DNA from: Balneola sp. MJW-20
GTDB lineage: Bacteria > Bacteroidota > Rhodothermia > Balneolales > Balneolaceae
Assembly (NCBI RefSeq): GCF_040811775.1
Contig: NZ_JBFNXW010000001.1
Coordinates: forward strand, 124,001 to 188,000
Reading direction: 5' to 3'
Length of the DNA: 64,000 bases
How positions within the stretch are numbered: position 1 is the first letter of the stretch; every line of letters starts with the position of its first letter. This document shows, in pieces, positions 43,091 through 52,114 of the stretch. The notes below the pieces were generated by a model. The model was given only the letters and a program-made list of their open reading frames with translations, searched no databases and was not told the origin of the DNA. Both the position numbers and the translations under genes were made by a program.

Positions 43091-44680
43091 TCAGATCAGC
43101 TGATAGGCCGGCAGTTGTTGCAGATAGGAAATGTACTGCCGCAGATTTTCTGCGAATGTCTCCTGATAGAACAGGTTACCATCCGAGTCAGTATTAGCTG
43201 TCCACTCATACCAGGGGATAGACCCAAGCAATATTTTTGACAGATTTATCTTGTAAGTGGGAAATCCGTCTACCGGAGGTACCAGGTTCGGATCACCTGC
43301 AAAATCTTCTTCGACTTGTCTGATCCCAACGCGGTCAAGCGGTACAGCGATCAGGTGACTGGCAATATCTTCTGCTACTGAAAAGGGATTGGAGGGGTCC
43401 GAAATTTTTTCAGCGATACGGATAGGATCATACATGGAACCTGCATCATCATAACCGTAGACCAGATCATTCAGGTTATCCCATCTGGAGGGTAAAAGGT
43501 TTGTGTTCAGCCAGTTATAATGTCCGGGAGTTCCATCCGAGTCCGGTGGATTGTATCCCGCCCATCCGAAGACAGTCTCAGGTCTCAGGAGCTCTTCATT
43601 CAGCTCCTGCATCCTTAAGCGTATATATTCTTTCACTTCAGCATTAGGAGTGATCTCGAGTTCTCTGAGATAACTCATGAAAACTTCTGTCGGAGACTTG
43701 ATACGGGATCCGCGGAAGCGTGCCTCGTAAAAGTGTGCCGAAGACAGAAGCTTTCGGAGCATCTCGGTAATATCGAAGTTGACCTGAATACAGTGATCCG
43801 CCAATTCCTGTATCACTGCATTATCAGGTTCGGCACTCACAAAAAAGACATACATTTTTTTGGAAATGAACCATCCAACTTCGTTGCTTTTCTGGGTAAA
43901 GATCAGGTCTATGACCGTATCGAGATCATAATTGGCCGATGCACCAAATATGGTCTTATTGGTATTATCAAACCGGCTCTCATCAAAAAATCCGCGAAGC
44001 TGACTATCATTTACCCTCCAGCCCGTAACCGCTCTTGCAACTTCTGCAACATCCTGCTCAGTGTAATTGGGCTGGCCATTCTTGTCTTCTGTTCCGAGAG
44101 TGAACAGCTCCATCAACTCCCGGGCAAAGTCCTCATTAGGCTGCCCTGCGGTATTATTGTAGTTATTCAGGTAGTAGATCATAGCGGAGTTCTTGCTGAC
44201 CGCTCTCACCAGTTCCTGAAAATTTCCCATGCCCTGATCAAATAGTAATTTCCAGTATACATACATGTGACTGGCATACGAACCACCTGCTTTATCGGGC
44301 AGTGCATTCATATTCTGATAGGAAACTGCAAAATGGTTAGACCAGAATAGAAGCATTCGTTCTATGAGTCCACCACTGTACATCAGGTCCATCCAGCGGA
44401 ACTGAATATCATACATATCCAGTATATCTCCGGAATTTCCGTTCCTGAACCATTGAGGATCATCCGGAAGGGGGGTATTCAGTGCCCGGTTTATTAAACC
44501 ATCCACAGCGTTTGCCGCACTTCCGAGACTCCGTGCATAGTTAAGATCATTAATTTTCATTCCCAGATGGGTGCGGCGGATAAGATGAGCCGCTTCTGAT
44601 TTAGTCCAGGATCCGGTGTAAGTTTCGAGACCGGCCATAGACATAGTCGTATCTCTTTGATTATCTATCATTCTCTCCAT
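43091..44680 (-). CDS. DUF1800 family protein without visible signal peptide
   Basis: A 529-residue protein of the DUF1800 family, typically encoded beside DUF1501. Signatures are WTKSEAAHLIRRTHLGMK near the N-terminus, MLLFWSNHFAVS, PNEDFARELMELFTLG, and VFGWAGYNPPDSDGTPGHYNWLN near the C-terminal third. No signal peptide, Tat motif or lipobox is found at the N-terminus, and an in-frame stop lies just upstream, so an exported form would need a partner. A later start at MSMAGLE (about codon 13) does not help. Biochemical role is unknown. Confidence 0.85.
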   Translation of the reverse strand: MERMIDNQRDTTMSMAGLETYTGSWTKSEAAHLIRRTHLGMKINDLNYARSLGSAANAVDGLINRALNTPLPDDPQWFRNGNSGDILDMYDIQFRWMDLMYSGGLIERMLLFWSNHFAVSYQNMNALPDKAGGSYASHMYVYWKLLFDQGMGNFQELVRAVSKNSAMIYYLNNYNNTAGQPNEDFARELMELFTLGTEDKNGQPNYTEQDVAEVARAVTGWRVNDSQLRGFFDESRFDNTNKTIFGASANYDLDTVIDLIFTQKSNEVGWFISKKMYVFFVSAEPDNAVIQELADHCIQVNFDITEMLRKLLSSAHFYEARFRGSRIKSPTEVFMSYLRELEITPNAEVKEYIRLRMQELNEELLRPETVFGWAGYNPPDSDGTPGHYNWLNTNLLPSRWDNLNDLVYGYDDAGSMYDPIRIAEKISDPSNPFSVAEDIASHLIAVPLDRVGIRQVEEDFAGDPNLVPPVDGFPTYKINLSKILLGSIPWYEWTANTDSDGNLFYQETFAENLRQYISYLQQLPAYQLI

Positions 44681-44898
44681 AGAACAGGGGTATTATCTGT
44701 ATTGAGATCACTTAACATTTACAAATAAGAGATTCTAATGTTCCCGCCTGTTACAAAAAACTTATATGGCACGGATTTTTCATTTTGAACAGCGAATCGG
44801 TTATTTTCCCTAAAGACCTGAGTCATAAAGCAGAACACCATTTATCAGGCAAGATTTTTTAGCAAAAAAAATTAGATAGAACTTGTTTGTAAGGAAAG

Positions 44899-44927
44899 GT
44901 TCGCAGATGGGTCTATAAGTAGCGAAC
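44899..44927 (+). promoter_or_regulatory. Hairpin in the ssb leader
   Basis: GTTCGC and GCGAAC pair around a 17-base loop, 20 bases before the ssb start codon. It could regulate translation or be chance. The rest of the 267-base gap upstream shows nothing I recognise. Confidence 0.3.
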
Positions 44928-44947
44928 ATTTAAAAGACAGGAAAAAT

Positions 44948-45394
44948 ATGAGTTCACTAAATAAAGCAATGTTGATCGGACGACTGGGCCAGGATCCTGA
45001 GGTCAGATACACCCAGTCGAATACCGCTGTAGCTACTCTGAGTATAGCTACGAGTGAGAGATATAAGGACAGTAACGGAGAATTACAGGAAAAGACTGAA
45101 TGGCATCGTGTTGTAGCATGGGGCCGGTTAGCAGAGATCTGCCAGCAATACCTTACCAAAGGTTCTCAGGTTTATATTGAGGGGCCGATTCAGACCCGGC
45201 AGTGGGAAGACAAGGACGGTCAGAAAAGATATACCACAGAGATCAAAGCACTTCAGATGACGATGCTTGATAGTAAGGGTTCAGGAGCTTCCAACGGGAA
45301 TGGTGGAGATATGCCTTCTCAGAAATCACAGGTTTCATCCAATGTTGAGATCGGAACTGATTTTGATGATATGGATGACGATCTTCCATTCTAG
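44948..45394 (+). CDS. ssb: Single-stranded DNA-binding protein
   Basis: A 148-residue SSB that coats single-stranded DNA in replication and repair. The OB fold runs from [20 protein letters not shown] through [13 protein letters not shown] to [12 protein letters not shown] (about residues 1-110). A short Gly/Ser/Asn linker leads to the acidic tail [11 protein letters not shown], the protein-interaction tip of bacterial SSBs. It ends in a strong terminator and is followed by gldE, an order often seen in Bacteroidota. Confidence 0.97.
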   Translation: MSSLNKAMLIGRLGQDPEVRYTQSNTAVATLSIATSERYKDSNGELQEKTEWHRVVAWGRLAEICQQYLTKGSQVYIEGPIQTRQWEDKDGQKRYTTEIKALQMTMLDSKGSGASNGNGGDMPSQKSQVSSNVEIGTDFDDMDDDLPF

Positions 45395-45411
45395 AAGATA
45401 TCTGCAATTTT

Positions 45412-45451
45412 GAATAGCGGTGATATTCTTTATCATCGCTATTATTATTTT
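45412..45451 (+). terminator. Rho-independent terminator of ssb
   Basis: A 12-bp stem (AATAGCGGTGAT / ATCATCGCTATT, one G-T pair) with a 7-base loop, followed by ATTATTTT. Confidence 0.85.
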
Positions 45452-45570
45452 GGTTGAGAGTATAAGCTCATTAAATTCCATAAATTTTAAACTGACAGAC
45501 CAAACTGGACTCTTTTAGTTTCATTTCAAATATTCAATCTGCCGCAGAGCCTATTGCTGATTCAACTGCA

Positions 45571-46881
45571 ATGGACCCATTCAGTATGTCCGTTCTCTTT
45601 GTGATGATGCTACTGGGGCTGGTATTTTCCGCCGTATTTTCCGGATCTGAAGTAGCCTTCTTTTCCATGAGTAATCGTTTGGATCATTTAAAGCAGGATG
45701 AGACAGCTCATACTGCAGATGATCGCATTATTACTATGCTGAATAAACCCAGAAGACTGCTGGCAACGATCCTCATTGGAAATACCTTTGCAAACATTGT
45801 GGCTTCGGTACTGGCCGCAGTACTGACAGGAGAGCTGGTCCATATAATCGGGTTGTCAGAGATCATAGTATTTACCATAGAAGTGATCGTTCTCACCTTT
45901 ATGATACTGATACTGAGTGAGATCACTCCAAAGATCATAGCGATCAATGATCCCTTAAATGTATCCCGGAAGATGAGCGGATTCATATACGGACTATTCA
46001 TTTTACTGAAACCACTTTCGGTCATTATCGCAAACAGCACCATCAATCTGGAGAAATATCTGCCTAAACCTTCCAATAAGATGACCAGCGATGATATACG
46101 AACCATGGCTGAAGTATCGGAACAGGAGGGATCTATTCTGGAAGATGAGAGGGAGATCATTGAAAATGTAATTGAATTCGGCAATATAACCGTACGTGAG
46201 ATCATGACTTCCAGAGTGAGTATGATTGCTATATCGGTGGAAGCTACGCTGTCTGAAGTCCTGGAGATCATAAGAGATAAGAACCTCTCCCGAATGCCGC
46301 TGTTCGAGAATGATCTGGATAATATCATCGGCGTGCTTTATGCGAAAGACGTACTCGCTTATCTGAATAGTGAGGAAAAAGATTATGCACTGAACTGGAA
46401 GACCATAGCGCGGAAAGCATTATTTATTCCGGCAACCAAAAAGCTCGATGACCTGCTCAGAGATTTTCAGCAGGAAAAGACCCATATAGCTGTGGTAGTT
46501 GATGAATACGGAGGTACAGAGGGTATTGTAACCATGGATGATATCCTGGAAGAGATCGTAGGAGATATAACGGATGATACCGGTGAAGACGATAAACTAT
46601 ATACCCAGTTTAAGAGCGGGATCTATATTTTTGATGCACAGGTAGACCTGGACGATATGGAAGAGATCCTGGAATGGGAGGTGACTTCGGATGACGATGA
46701 ATATGAGACGCTGGGCGGACTCATTTACCATCTTACTGAAAGCCTACCGAATGTAGGAGAAAGAATTCAATATAAAGGTCTTGAACTGACGGTCCATTCG
46801 GTTAAGAATAACAGGATCAAGAAAGTCCGGGTTAAAGTAGAACCGGATAAACAAAGCACTTCTAAACCTCCTCAGTCCTGA
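45571..46881 (+). CDS. gldE: GldE-like CNNM/CBS-domain membrane protein
   Basis: A 436-residue protein of the HlyC/CorC (CNNM) family. Order of domains: DUF21/CNNM transmembrane domain (about residues 1-180, with FSGSEVAFFSMSNR and LIGNTFANIVASVLAAV), two CBS domains (about 200-330; REIMTSRVSMIAI, DEYGGTEGIVTMDDILEEIVGDI) and the CorC_HlyC domain. Its place after ssb supports the GldE assignment, a protein linked to gliding and T9SS assembly; a magnesium transporter role cannot be excluded. The ATG 45571 gives a short N-terminus. The frame is open 22 codons upstream to a CTG at 45505, and that extension (LDSFSFISNIQS and so on) could be real. Confidence 0.85.
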   Translation: MDPFSMSVLFVMMLLGLVFSAVFSGSEVAFFSMSNRLDHLKQDETAHTADDRIITMLNKPRRLLATILIGNTFANIVASVLAAVLTGELVHIIGLSEIIVFTIEVIVLTFMILILSEITPKIIAINDPLNVSRKMSGFIYGLFILLKPLSVIIANSTINLEKYLPKPSNKMTSDDIRTMAEVSEQEGSILEDEREIIENVIEFGNITVREIMTSRVSMIAISVEATLSEVLEIIRDKNLSRMPLFENDLDNIIGVLYAKDVLAYLNSEEKDYALNWKTIARKALFIPATKKLDDLLRDFQQEKTHIAVVVDEYGGTEGIVTMDDILEEIVGDITDDTGEDDKLYTQFKSGIYIFDAQVDLDDMEEILEWEVTSDDDEYETLGGLIYHLTESLPNVGERIQYKGLELTVHSVKNNRIKKVRVKVEPDKQSTSKPPQS

Positions 46882-46882
46882 T

Positions 46883-47908
46883 ATGATGTCACCGGATCCC
46901 ATGGTCTTGGAGAATTACGATCTGAGAAAACATAATACCATGGGACTCGCTGCAAGATGCCGTTATTTCGCAGCAGTTCGTTCCATTGAGGAGCTGAAGT
47001 TTATACTTTCCGAATATGGCTCAAACATGGAAATACTGATCCTGGGTGGTGGCTCTAATATTCTTTTTAAAAGTGATTATGATGGACTGATCCTGAATAA
47101 TCAGATCACCGGTAAAGATGTGGTTCATGAAGATGACCGGCATGTTCATCTAAAACTGGGTGGTGGAGAGAACTGGCACCAATCAGTTCGGTGGGCGGTA
47201 GCTCGTGGCTGGGGTGGCATTGAAAACCTGTCATTGATCCCCGGATCTGTGGGAGCAGCTCCTATTCAGAATATAGGTGCCTATGGAGTTGAACTTGAAG
47301 AGGTCTTTGTTGAGCTGGAAGCACTGGAAATCTCAACCGGAAAATTGCGCACCTTTTCTAAAGATGAATGTAATTTCGGGTATAGGGACAGCCTTTTTAA
47401 AAGAGAAGAAAAGGGCCGGTATTTCATAGTATCGGTCACTTTAAGACTGGATAAAGATCCAGAAATCAATCTGTCATACAAAGCTTTAAAAGATCACCTG
47501 GAGAATTATGGAATTTCGGATCCTGACATAAAAGATATTTCCGAAGCGGTTATTCAAATTCGGAGTTCAAAACTTCCGGACCCCACCGAGATCGGTAATA
47601 CAGGATCATTTTTCAAGAACCCGGTCATAAGTGAAAAAGAATTCGGAGTTCTTAAGGAACAGTATCCCGATATTCCCTCTTATAACACTGATACTGGGAT
47701 CAAAGTCCCTGCCGCCTGGCTTATAGAAAAAGCCGGCTGGAAGGGTAAAAGATTCGGTGACGCAGGTGTTCATAAAAAGCAGGCTCTGGTTCTGGTTAAT
47801 TATGGGAATGCAACCGGTGATGAGATCTGGGATCTGGCCCTTCGGATACAATCATCAGTTCAACAAAAATTCAGTATACAGCTTCAGCCGGAAGTAAATG
47901 TGATCTAA
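46883..47908 (+). CDS. murB: UDP-N-acetylenolpyruvoylglucosamine reductase
   Basis: FAD enzyme (341 residues) completing UDP-MurNAc for peptidoglycan. The FAD-binding region contains LRKHNTMGLAARCRYFAAV and LILGGGSNILF; GWGGIENLSLIPGSVGAAPI is the hallmark loop, and the catalytic serine region reads GNTGSFFKNPV. The late KVPAAWLIEKAGWKGKRFGDAGVH motif is of the type I (E. coli-like) MurB, consistent with its length. It starts one base after the gldE stop, so the two are co-transcribed. Confidence 0.96.
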   Translation: MMSPDPMVLENYDLRKHNTMGLAARCRYFAAVRSIEELKFILSEYGSNMEILILGGGSNILFKSDYDGLILNNQITGKDVVHEDDRHVHLKLGGGENWHQSVRWAVARGWGGIENLSLIPGSVGAAPIQNIGAYGVELEEVFVELEALEISTGKLRTFSKDECNFGYRDSLFKREEKGRYFIVSVTLRLDKDPEINLSYKALKDHLENYGISDPDIKDISEAVIQIRSSKLPDPTEIGNTGSFFKNPVISEKEFGVLKEQYPDIPSYNTDTGIKVPAAWLIEKAGWKGKRFGDAGVHKKQALVLVNYGNATGDEIWDLALRIQSSVQQKFSIQLQPEVNVI

Positions 47909-47934
47909 CAAATTCATCCTAAATACTAAGTATT

Positions 47935-49431
47935 ATGATCAAACAATTGTTCAGAACACTCACAGCCGCATTAGTCGTCAGTGTGTCTATTGCATCCTGT
48001 GTAACGATTCAGCAGAGCCCGGTGACCGGAAATAAGAGGATCTACGGTTACTCATGGGAAAAAGAGATCGAGATCGGCAAGCAGGCAGACTCGGAGATCA
48101 TTGCCCAGTATGGACTATATGAAGATGAAGAGCTAGGGAGCTATGTTAGCGATCTGGGGCAGGATCTGCTGCAGGTTAGCCACATGAGAAGAGATGATAC
48201 CGACTCACAGTTTAAGAACACCGAATTCACTTTCCGGTTACTCGATTCTCCGGTGGTCAACGCATTCGCTTTGCCGGGTGGATTCGTATATGTGACCAGA
48301 GGATTGATGGCTCATCTGGAAAATGAAGCACAACTGGCAGTAGTATTGGGACATGAGATCGGTCACGTTGCCGCCAGACACGCATCTCAGCGTGCTGCAG
48401 AACAGCAGTTTGGTCAGATCGCAGTGATCGGAGGAGCAATTCTAGGGCAGTCTTTTGGGCTGGATGGTGGCAATATTCTGCAACTCAGCAGTCAGACTGC
48501 TCAGCTGCTTTTTCTGCGATATGGCAGAGACGACGAAAGGGAATCGGACCGGCTCGGAGTTGAATATGCTGCAATGAAGCATTACGAAGCAGCAGAGGGA
48601 GCGAAGTTCTTTACCTCACTCAAACGTATTTCCGAAAAAGCAGGAGTGAATATCCCCTCGCACCTCTCTACTCACCCGGATCCCGGAGAAAGAGAACAGA
48701 CAATCCCAAGACTGGCAGCACAATGGTCAGACAGAGGATATGATCAGACTATTGTTAATCAGAAGGAATATCATGAACTGCTGCAGGGATTAATGTACGG
48801 TGATAATCCCCGTGAAGGTTTTGCAGAGAACGGCTATTTCTATCATCCGGAACTCGAGTTTCAGTTTCCGGTCCCTGGAGAATTTGAAGTGATCAACCAG
48901 CGGAGTGCAGTGATCCTGGTAAATGAAGCAAGGGATGCTATCGTACAAATGAGACTCGATTCAGAAAGTGCCGACCCACAGGCATCTGTTAACCAGATCA
49001 CCGGTCAGGAAGGGATCGAGATCGTAGATCAGGGCGCGGTTAATGTAAACGGACTGGATGCTTACTCCGCTACTGCCGATGTAAGCCAGGAAGGAGGCGC
49101 TACTTTAAGGGTTAAGATCTCCGCACTCAGATTCGGAGGTAACCTGTATCGCTTCCTCAGTTACACTGAAATATCACAGTACGATGAATATCTGAACGAA
49201 TTTAATGCAATATTTACTGGTTTTGACCAGCTGACAGACCAAAATATTTTGAACATAGAACCCGTCAGGCTGGAGATCGTAACTGTTCAGAATGCAGATA
49301 CCTTTGAGAATCTGTTGCCGGATATATTACCCATGGATATTGATCCACAGGATATTGCGATCATCAATCAGGTTAATCTAACAGACCGGATCGAAGCAGG
49401 TTCTATGATCAAAGTTCCGGTTCAGAATTAA
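47935..49431 (+). CDS. M48-family metalloprotease lipoprotein with LysM-like tail
   Basis: A 498-residue lipoprotein (SIASCVTI, Cys22). The M48 peptidase domain carries the zinc site LGHEIGHVAARHASQ (His140, Glu141, His144) and the third ligand glutamate in DERESDRLGVEYAA. This is the BepA/YfgC-like periplasmic type, which cleaves or chaperones misassembled outer-membrane proteins. The C-terminal half holds a beta domain and ends with a LysM-like module (VQNADTFENLLPDILP then IAIINQVNLTDRIEAGSMIK), possibly binding peptidoglycan. It sits between murB and purB, with gaps of 26 and 34 bases. Confidence 0.9.
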   Translation: MIKQLFRTLTAALVVSVSIASCVTIQQSPVTGNKRIYGYSWEKEIEIGKQADSEIIAQYGLYEDEELGSYVSDLGQDLLQVSHMRRDDTDSQFKNTEFTFRLLDSPVVNAFALPGGFVYVTRGLMAHLENEAQLAVVLGHEIGHVAARHASQRAAEQQFGQIAVIGGAILGQSFGLDGGNILQLSSQTAQLLFLRYGRDDERESDRLGVEYAAMKHYEAAEGAKFFTSLKRISEKAGVNIPSHLSTHPDPGEREQTIPRLAAQWSDRGYDQTIVNQKEYHELLQGLMYGDNPREGFAENGYFYHPELEFQFPVPGEFEVINQRSAVILVNEARDAIVQMRLDSESADPQASVNQITGQEGIEIVDQGAVNVNGLDAYSATADVSQEGGATLRVKISALRFGGNLYRFLSYTEISQYDEYLNEFNAIFTGFDQLTDQNILNIEPVRLEIVTVQNADTFENLLPDILPMDIDPQDIAIINQVNLTDRIEAGSMIKVPVQN

Positions 49432-49465
49432 TAATAACACATATAAATTTAGGTTTTAGCATAAC

Positions 49466-50761
49466 ATGATCTCAAGATACTCACGTAAAGAAATGGCCGA
49501 TCTCTGGTCGGAAGAGCAGCAATTTCAGGCATGGCTGGATGTAGAGCTCGCAGCCTGCTGGGCATGGGCCAAACTGGGTAAGATTCCCATGGAAGATGTG
49601 GATGTATTATATGAAAAAGCCCGTTTTGACGTTCCCCGTATTAAAGAGATCGAAGCTAAGACGCGGCATGATGTAGTCGCCTTTACCCGTACGGTTTCCG
49701 AAAACCTCGGCGAGGAAAAAAAGTGGATCCATTACGGCCTTACCTCAACGGACGTAGTGGATACTGCCTGGGGTGTTCGGCTTAAGAAAGCGAATAAGAT
49801 CATACTGGATGACCTCGAAAGGATCATTGAGGTTCTGGCTGTCAAGGCGAAAGAGCATAAGCACACAATTATGATGGGGAGAACCCATGGGATCCATGCA
49901 GAACCTACTACTTTCGGACTTAAATGTGCTTTGTGGTATGCCGAGATGAAAAGGAACCTCGAGCGGTTTAAAAAGGCAGCCGCAGACGTGGAATTCGGTA
50001 AACTGTCCGGTTCAGTAGGCACCTTTGCAAATATTCCGCCTGAAGTGGAAGAATATACCTGTGAGAAGCTGGGTTTGACACCGGCGCCTATTTCCACTCA
50101 AACCCTTCAGCGCGATCGCCACGCAGCCTATATGTCGGCCATAGCGTTGATCGGAAGCAGCATGGAGAAGATGGCTGTTGAGGTTCGTCATTTACAGCGA
50201 TCGGAGGTGAGGGAAGCAGAAGAGGCTTTTGCCAAAGGGCAAAAAGGATCGTCATCCATGCCGCACAAACGCAATCCGATCAGTTCAGAAAATATATCCG
50301 GATGTGCCAGGGTGCTCAGAGGGTATATGGTTACTTCTTTTGAAAATATTCCACTATGGCATGAGCGGGATATCTCCCATTCATCCGCTGAAAGGATCAT
50401 ACTTCCGGATGCTACCATTCTACTCGATTATATGCTGAATCGTTTCTCTAATGTGCTTGAAAGACTGGTTGTATTCGAAGACCGTATGGAATCCAATATC
50501 TGGCAGACACAAGGACTCGTGTTCTCACAACGCCTTTTGCATAAGCTGATCGATAAAGGTATGCCACGTGAAGAGGCGTATGATACCGTTCAGCCGCTTG
50601 CCATGAAGTCATGGGAGGAGCAAACACTCTTCAAACCACTGGTAGAAAGTGATAAGGTGATCCGGGAAAACCTGACTCAGGATGAGATCGATGATGCTTT
50701 TGATCTGGAACATCATATGAGAAATGTAGACCGGATCTTTAAGAGGGTGGGACTGTTATAG
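49466..50761 (+). CDS. purB: Adenylosuccinate lyase
   Basis: A 431-residue enzyme of the fumarase/aspartase superfamily acting twice in purine synthesis (SAICAR to AICAR, and adenylosuccinate to AMP). The superfamily signature is [18 protein letters not shown] (about residues 261-278). Other matches are [15 protein letters not shown] and [15 protein letters not shown]. Length and architecture match the Bacillus-type PurB. The TAG stop is embedded in the first copy of a period-7 repeat. Confidence 0.97.
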   Translation: MISRYSRKEMADLWSEEQQFQAWLDVELAACWAWAKLGKIPMEDVDVLYEKARFDVPRIKEIEAKTRHDVVAFTRTVSENLGEEKKWIHYGLTSTDVVDTAWGVRLKKANKIILDDLERIIEVLAVKAKEHKHTIMMGRTHGIHAEPTTFGLKCALWYAEMKRNLERFKKAAADVEFGKLSGSVGTFANIPPEVEEYTCEKLGLTPAPISTQTLQRDRHAAYMSAIALIGSSMEKMAVEVRHLQRSEVREAEEAFAKGQKGSSSMPHKRNPISSENISGCARVLRGYMVTSFENIPLWHERDISHSSAERIILPDATILLDYMLNRFSNVLERLVVFEDRMESNIWQTQGLVFSQRLLHKLIDKGMPREEAYDTVQPLAMKSWEEQTLFKPLVESDKVIRENLTQDEIDDAFDLEHHMRNVDRIFKRVGLL

Positions 50762-50796
50762 TCCTGAGTCCTGGGACTTGAATCTTGAGATTATTA
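50762..50796. repeat. Degenerate period-7 repeat (TCTTGAG-like), 5 units
   Basis: Heptads TCCTGAG, TCCTGGG, ACTTGAA, TCTTGAG, ATTATTA begin immediately after the purB stop codon. TG in columns 4-5 or TTG in columns 3-5 recur in four units. Confidence 0.7.
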
Positions 50797-50928
50797 AGCA
50801 TTACGTAGATTCGCCCACCCATTTCAGGATTGAATTTATAATGGTTGAATTTCTTCAAGCCTCAGGTAGAGCCTTGAATTGGAGTATGGTCTTCAATAGA
50901 TTCATCAAGAAATGAACAAATTCCAGGT

Positions 50929-52059
50929 ATGGATCTGAATCCGGTTATTATTGCTATCCCGATCTTCTTCGGACTTATGAGCCTGGAGATGGTGTATGAA
51001 TTCATCACGAAAAAGAAGACCTATCGTCTGAACGATGCGATAACGAACCTGAACCTGGGAGCGCTCAATCAGGTCACCGGTATCTTTACTAAAGTAGTGA
51101 CGGTTGGGATCTATACTTTTCTGTTCGAATATATAGCCATTGTTGAGCTGCCACAGAACTGGATCTCTTTTATTGCATTATTTATTCTGTACGACCTCTG
51201 CTTTTACTGGTCACACCGCATGGCGCATCAGATCAGTTTATTCTGGGGCGGACACGTAGTTCATCATCAGAGTGAAGATTTCAACCTTTCTGTTGCACTG
51301 CGTCAAAGTTCAACGGCCTTTATCTGGAGTATGCCTTTTTATCTTCCATTGGCAGTGCTAGGCTTCCAGCCGGTACAATTTGTCTTAGTTGCCGGATTCA
51401 ATCTGCTCTACCAGTTCTGGATACATACCGAACACATAGACAAGATCGGCTGGCTGGAAAAGATACTGAATACTCCTTCTCATCACCGTGTTCATCATGG
51501 GAGAGATCCAAAGTACATCGATAAAAACTATGCAGGCGTTTTTATCATCTGGGATAAGATTTTCGGCACCTTTCAGGAGGAGCAGGAAAGGCCCACCTAC
51601 GGTATTACGAAATCACTGAACAGCTGGAATCCGGTCTATGCAAATTTCGCACACTATATAGACCTTTTTAAATACACACGACAATCCCGTTCTTGGGAAG
51701 ACACCAAAAATATGCTTTTTAAACACCCTGGATGGCTTCCGGATTATCTGGGAGGTGAACAGAAACCGGGAACCGTAACGGTCTCTTTTGAGAAGTATAA
51801 TGCAGATGTATCCTTTCTCTGGGCTAAAGTATACATATTCATTCAGTTTATCTTTGCGATGGTGGTCACAGCCTTCTTTCTGTTTAATTTTTCCGATTTC
51901 AGCATGCCGGAGAAAGGATGCTTCGCCGCGTGGATCATATATTCCAGCGTAATGTTCGGGCTGCTGTTCGAATCCCACAGTAAGTGGCTGACTTTTTTTG
52001 AAGTGGTGAGGCTGATGTGCATTCCGGTCGGGATCTGGTACATCTATTATGGTATTTAG
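50929..52059 (+). CDS. Sterol desaturase/fatty acid hydroxylase family membrane protein
   Basis: A 376-residue integral membrane di-iron enzyme. The histidine clusters that bind iron are complete: WSHRMAH, HVVHHQSEDF, WIHTEHI and TPSHHRVHHG. TM segments flank them (about residues 5-20, 40-65, 75-95, 130-160), and the extra hydrophobic C-terminal third (about 295-372) is typical of the bacterial long form related to alkylglycerol monooxygenase. It probably hydroxylates or desaturates a lipid; the substrate is not known. It is a single gene, converging on menE. Confidence 0.88.
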   Translation: MDLNPVIIAIPIFFGLMSLEMVYEFITKKKTYRLNDAITNLNLGALNQVTGIFTKVVTVGIYTFLFEYIAIVELPQNWISFIALFILYDLCFYWSHRMAHQISLFWGGHVVHHQSEDFNLSVALRQSSTAFIWSMPFYLPLAVLGFQPVQFVLVAGFNLLYQFWIHTEHIDKIGWLEKILNTPSHHRVHHGRDPKYIDKNYAGVFIIWDKIFGTFQEEQERPTYGITKSLNSWNPVYANFAHYIDLFKYTRQSRSWEDTKNMLFKHPGWLPDYLGGEQKPGTVTVSFEKYNADVSFLWAKVYIFIQFIFAMVVTAFFLFNFSDFSMPEKGCFAAWIIYSSVMFGLLFESHSKWLTFFEVVRLMCIPVGIWYIYYGI

Positions 52060-52114
52060 TACTTTATCCAATCCATTTGATGACCATCTGCAGCTTCAGG
52101 ACTCAAAGATCCAG

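Noticed and set aside
44767-44783. Near match to a sigma-54 promoter (TGGCACG, four bases, TTTCA) upstream of ssb
   Set aside because: The essential GC at -12 reads TC and the site is about 165 bases from the gene, so it is probably chance.
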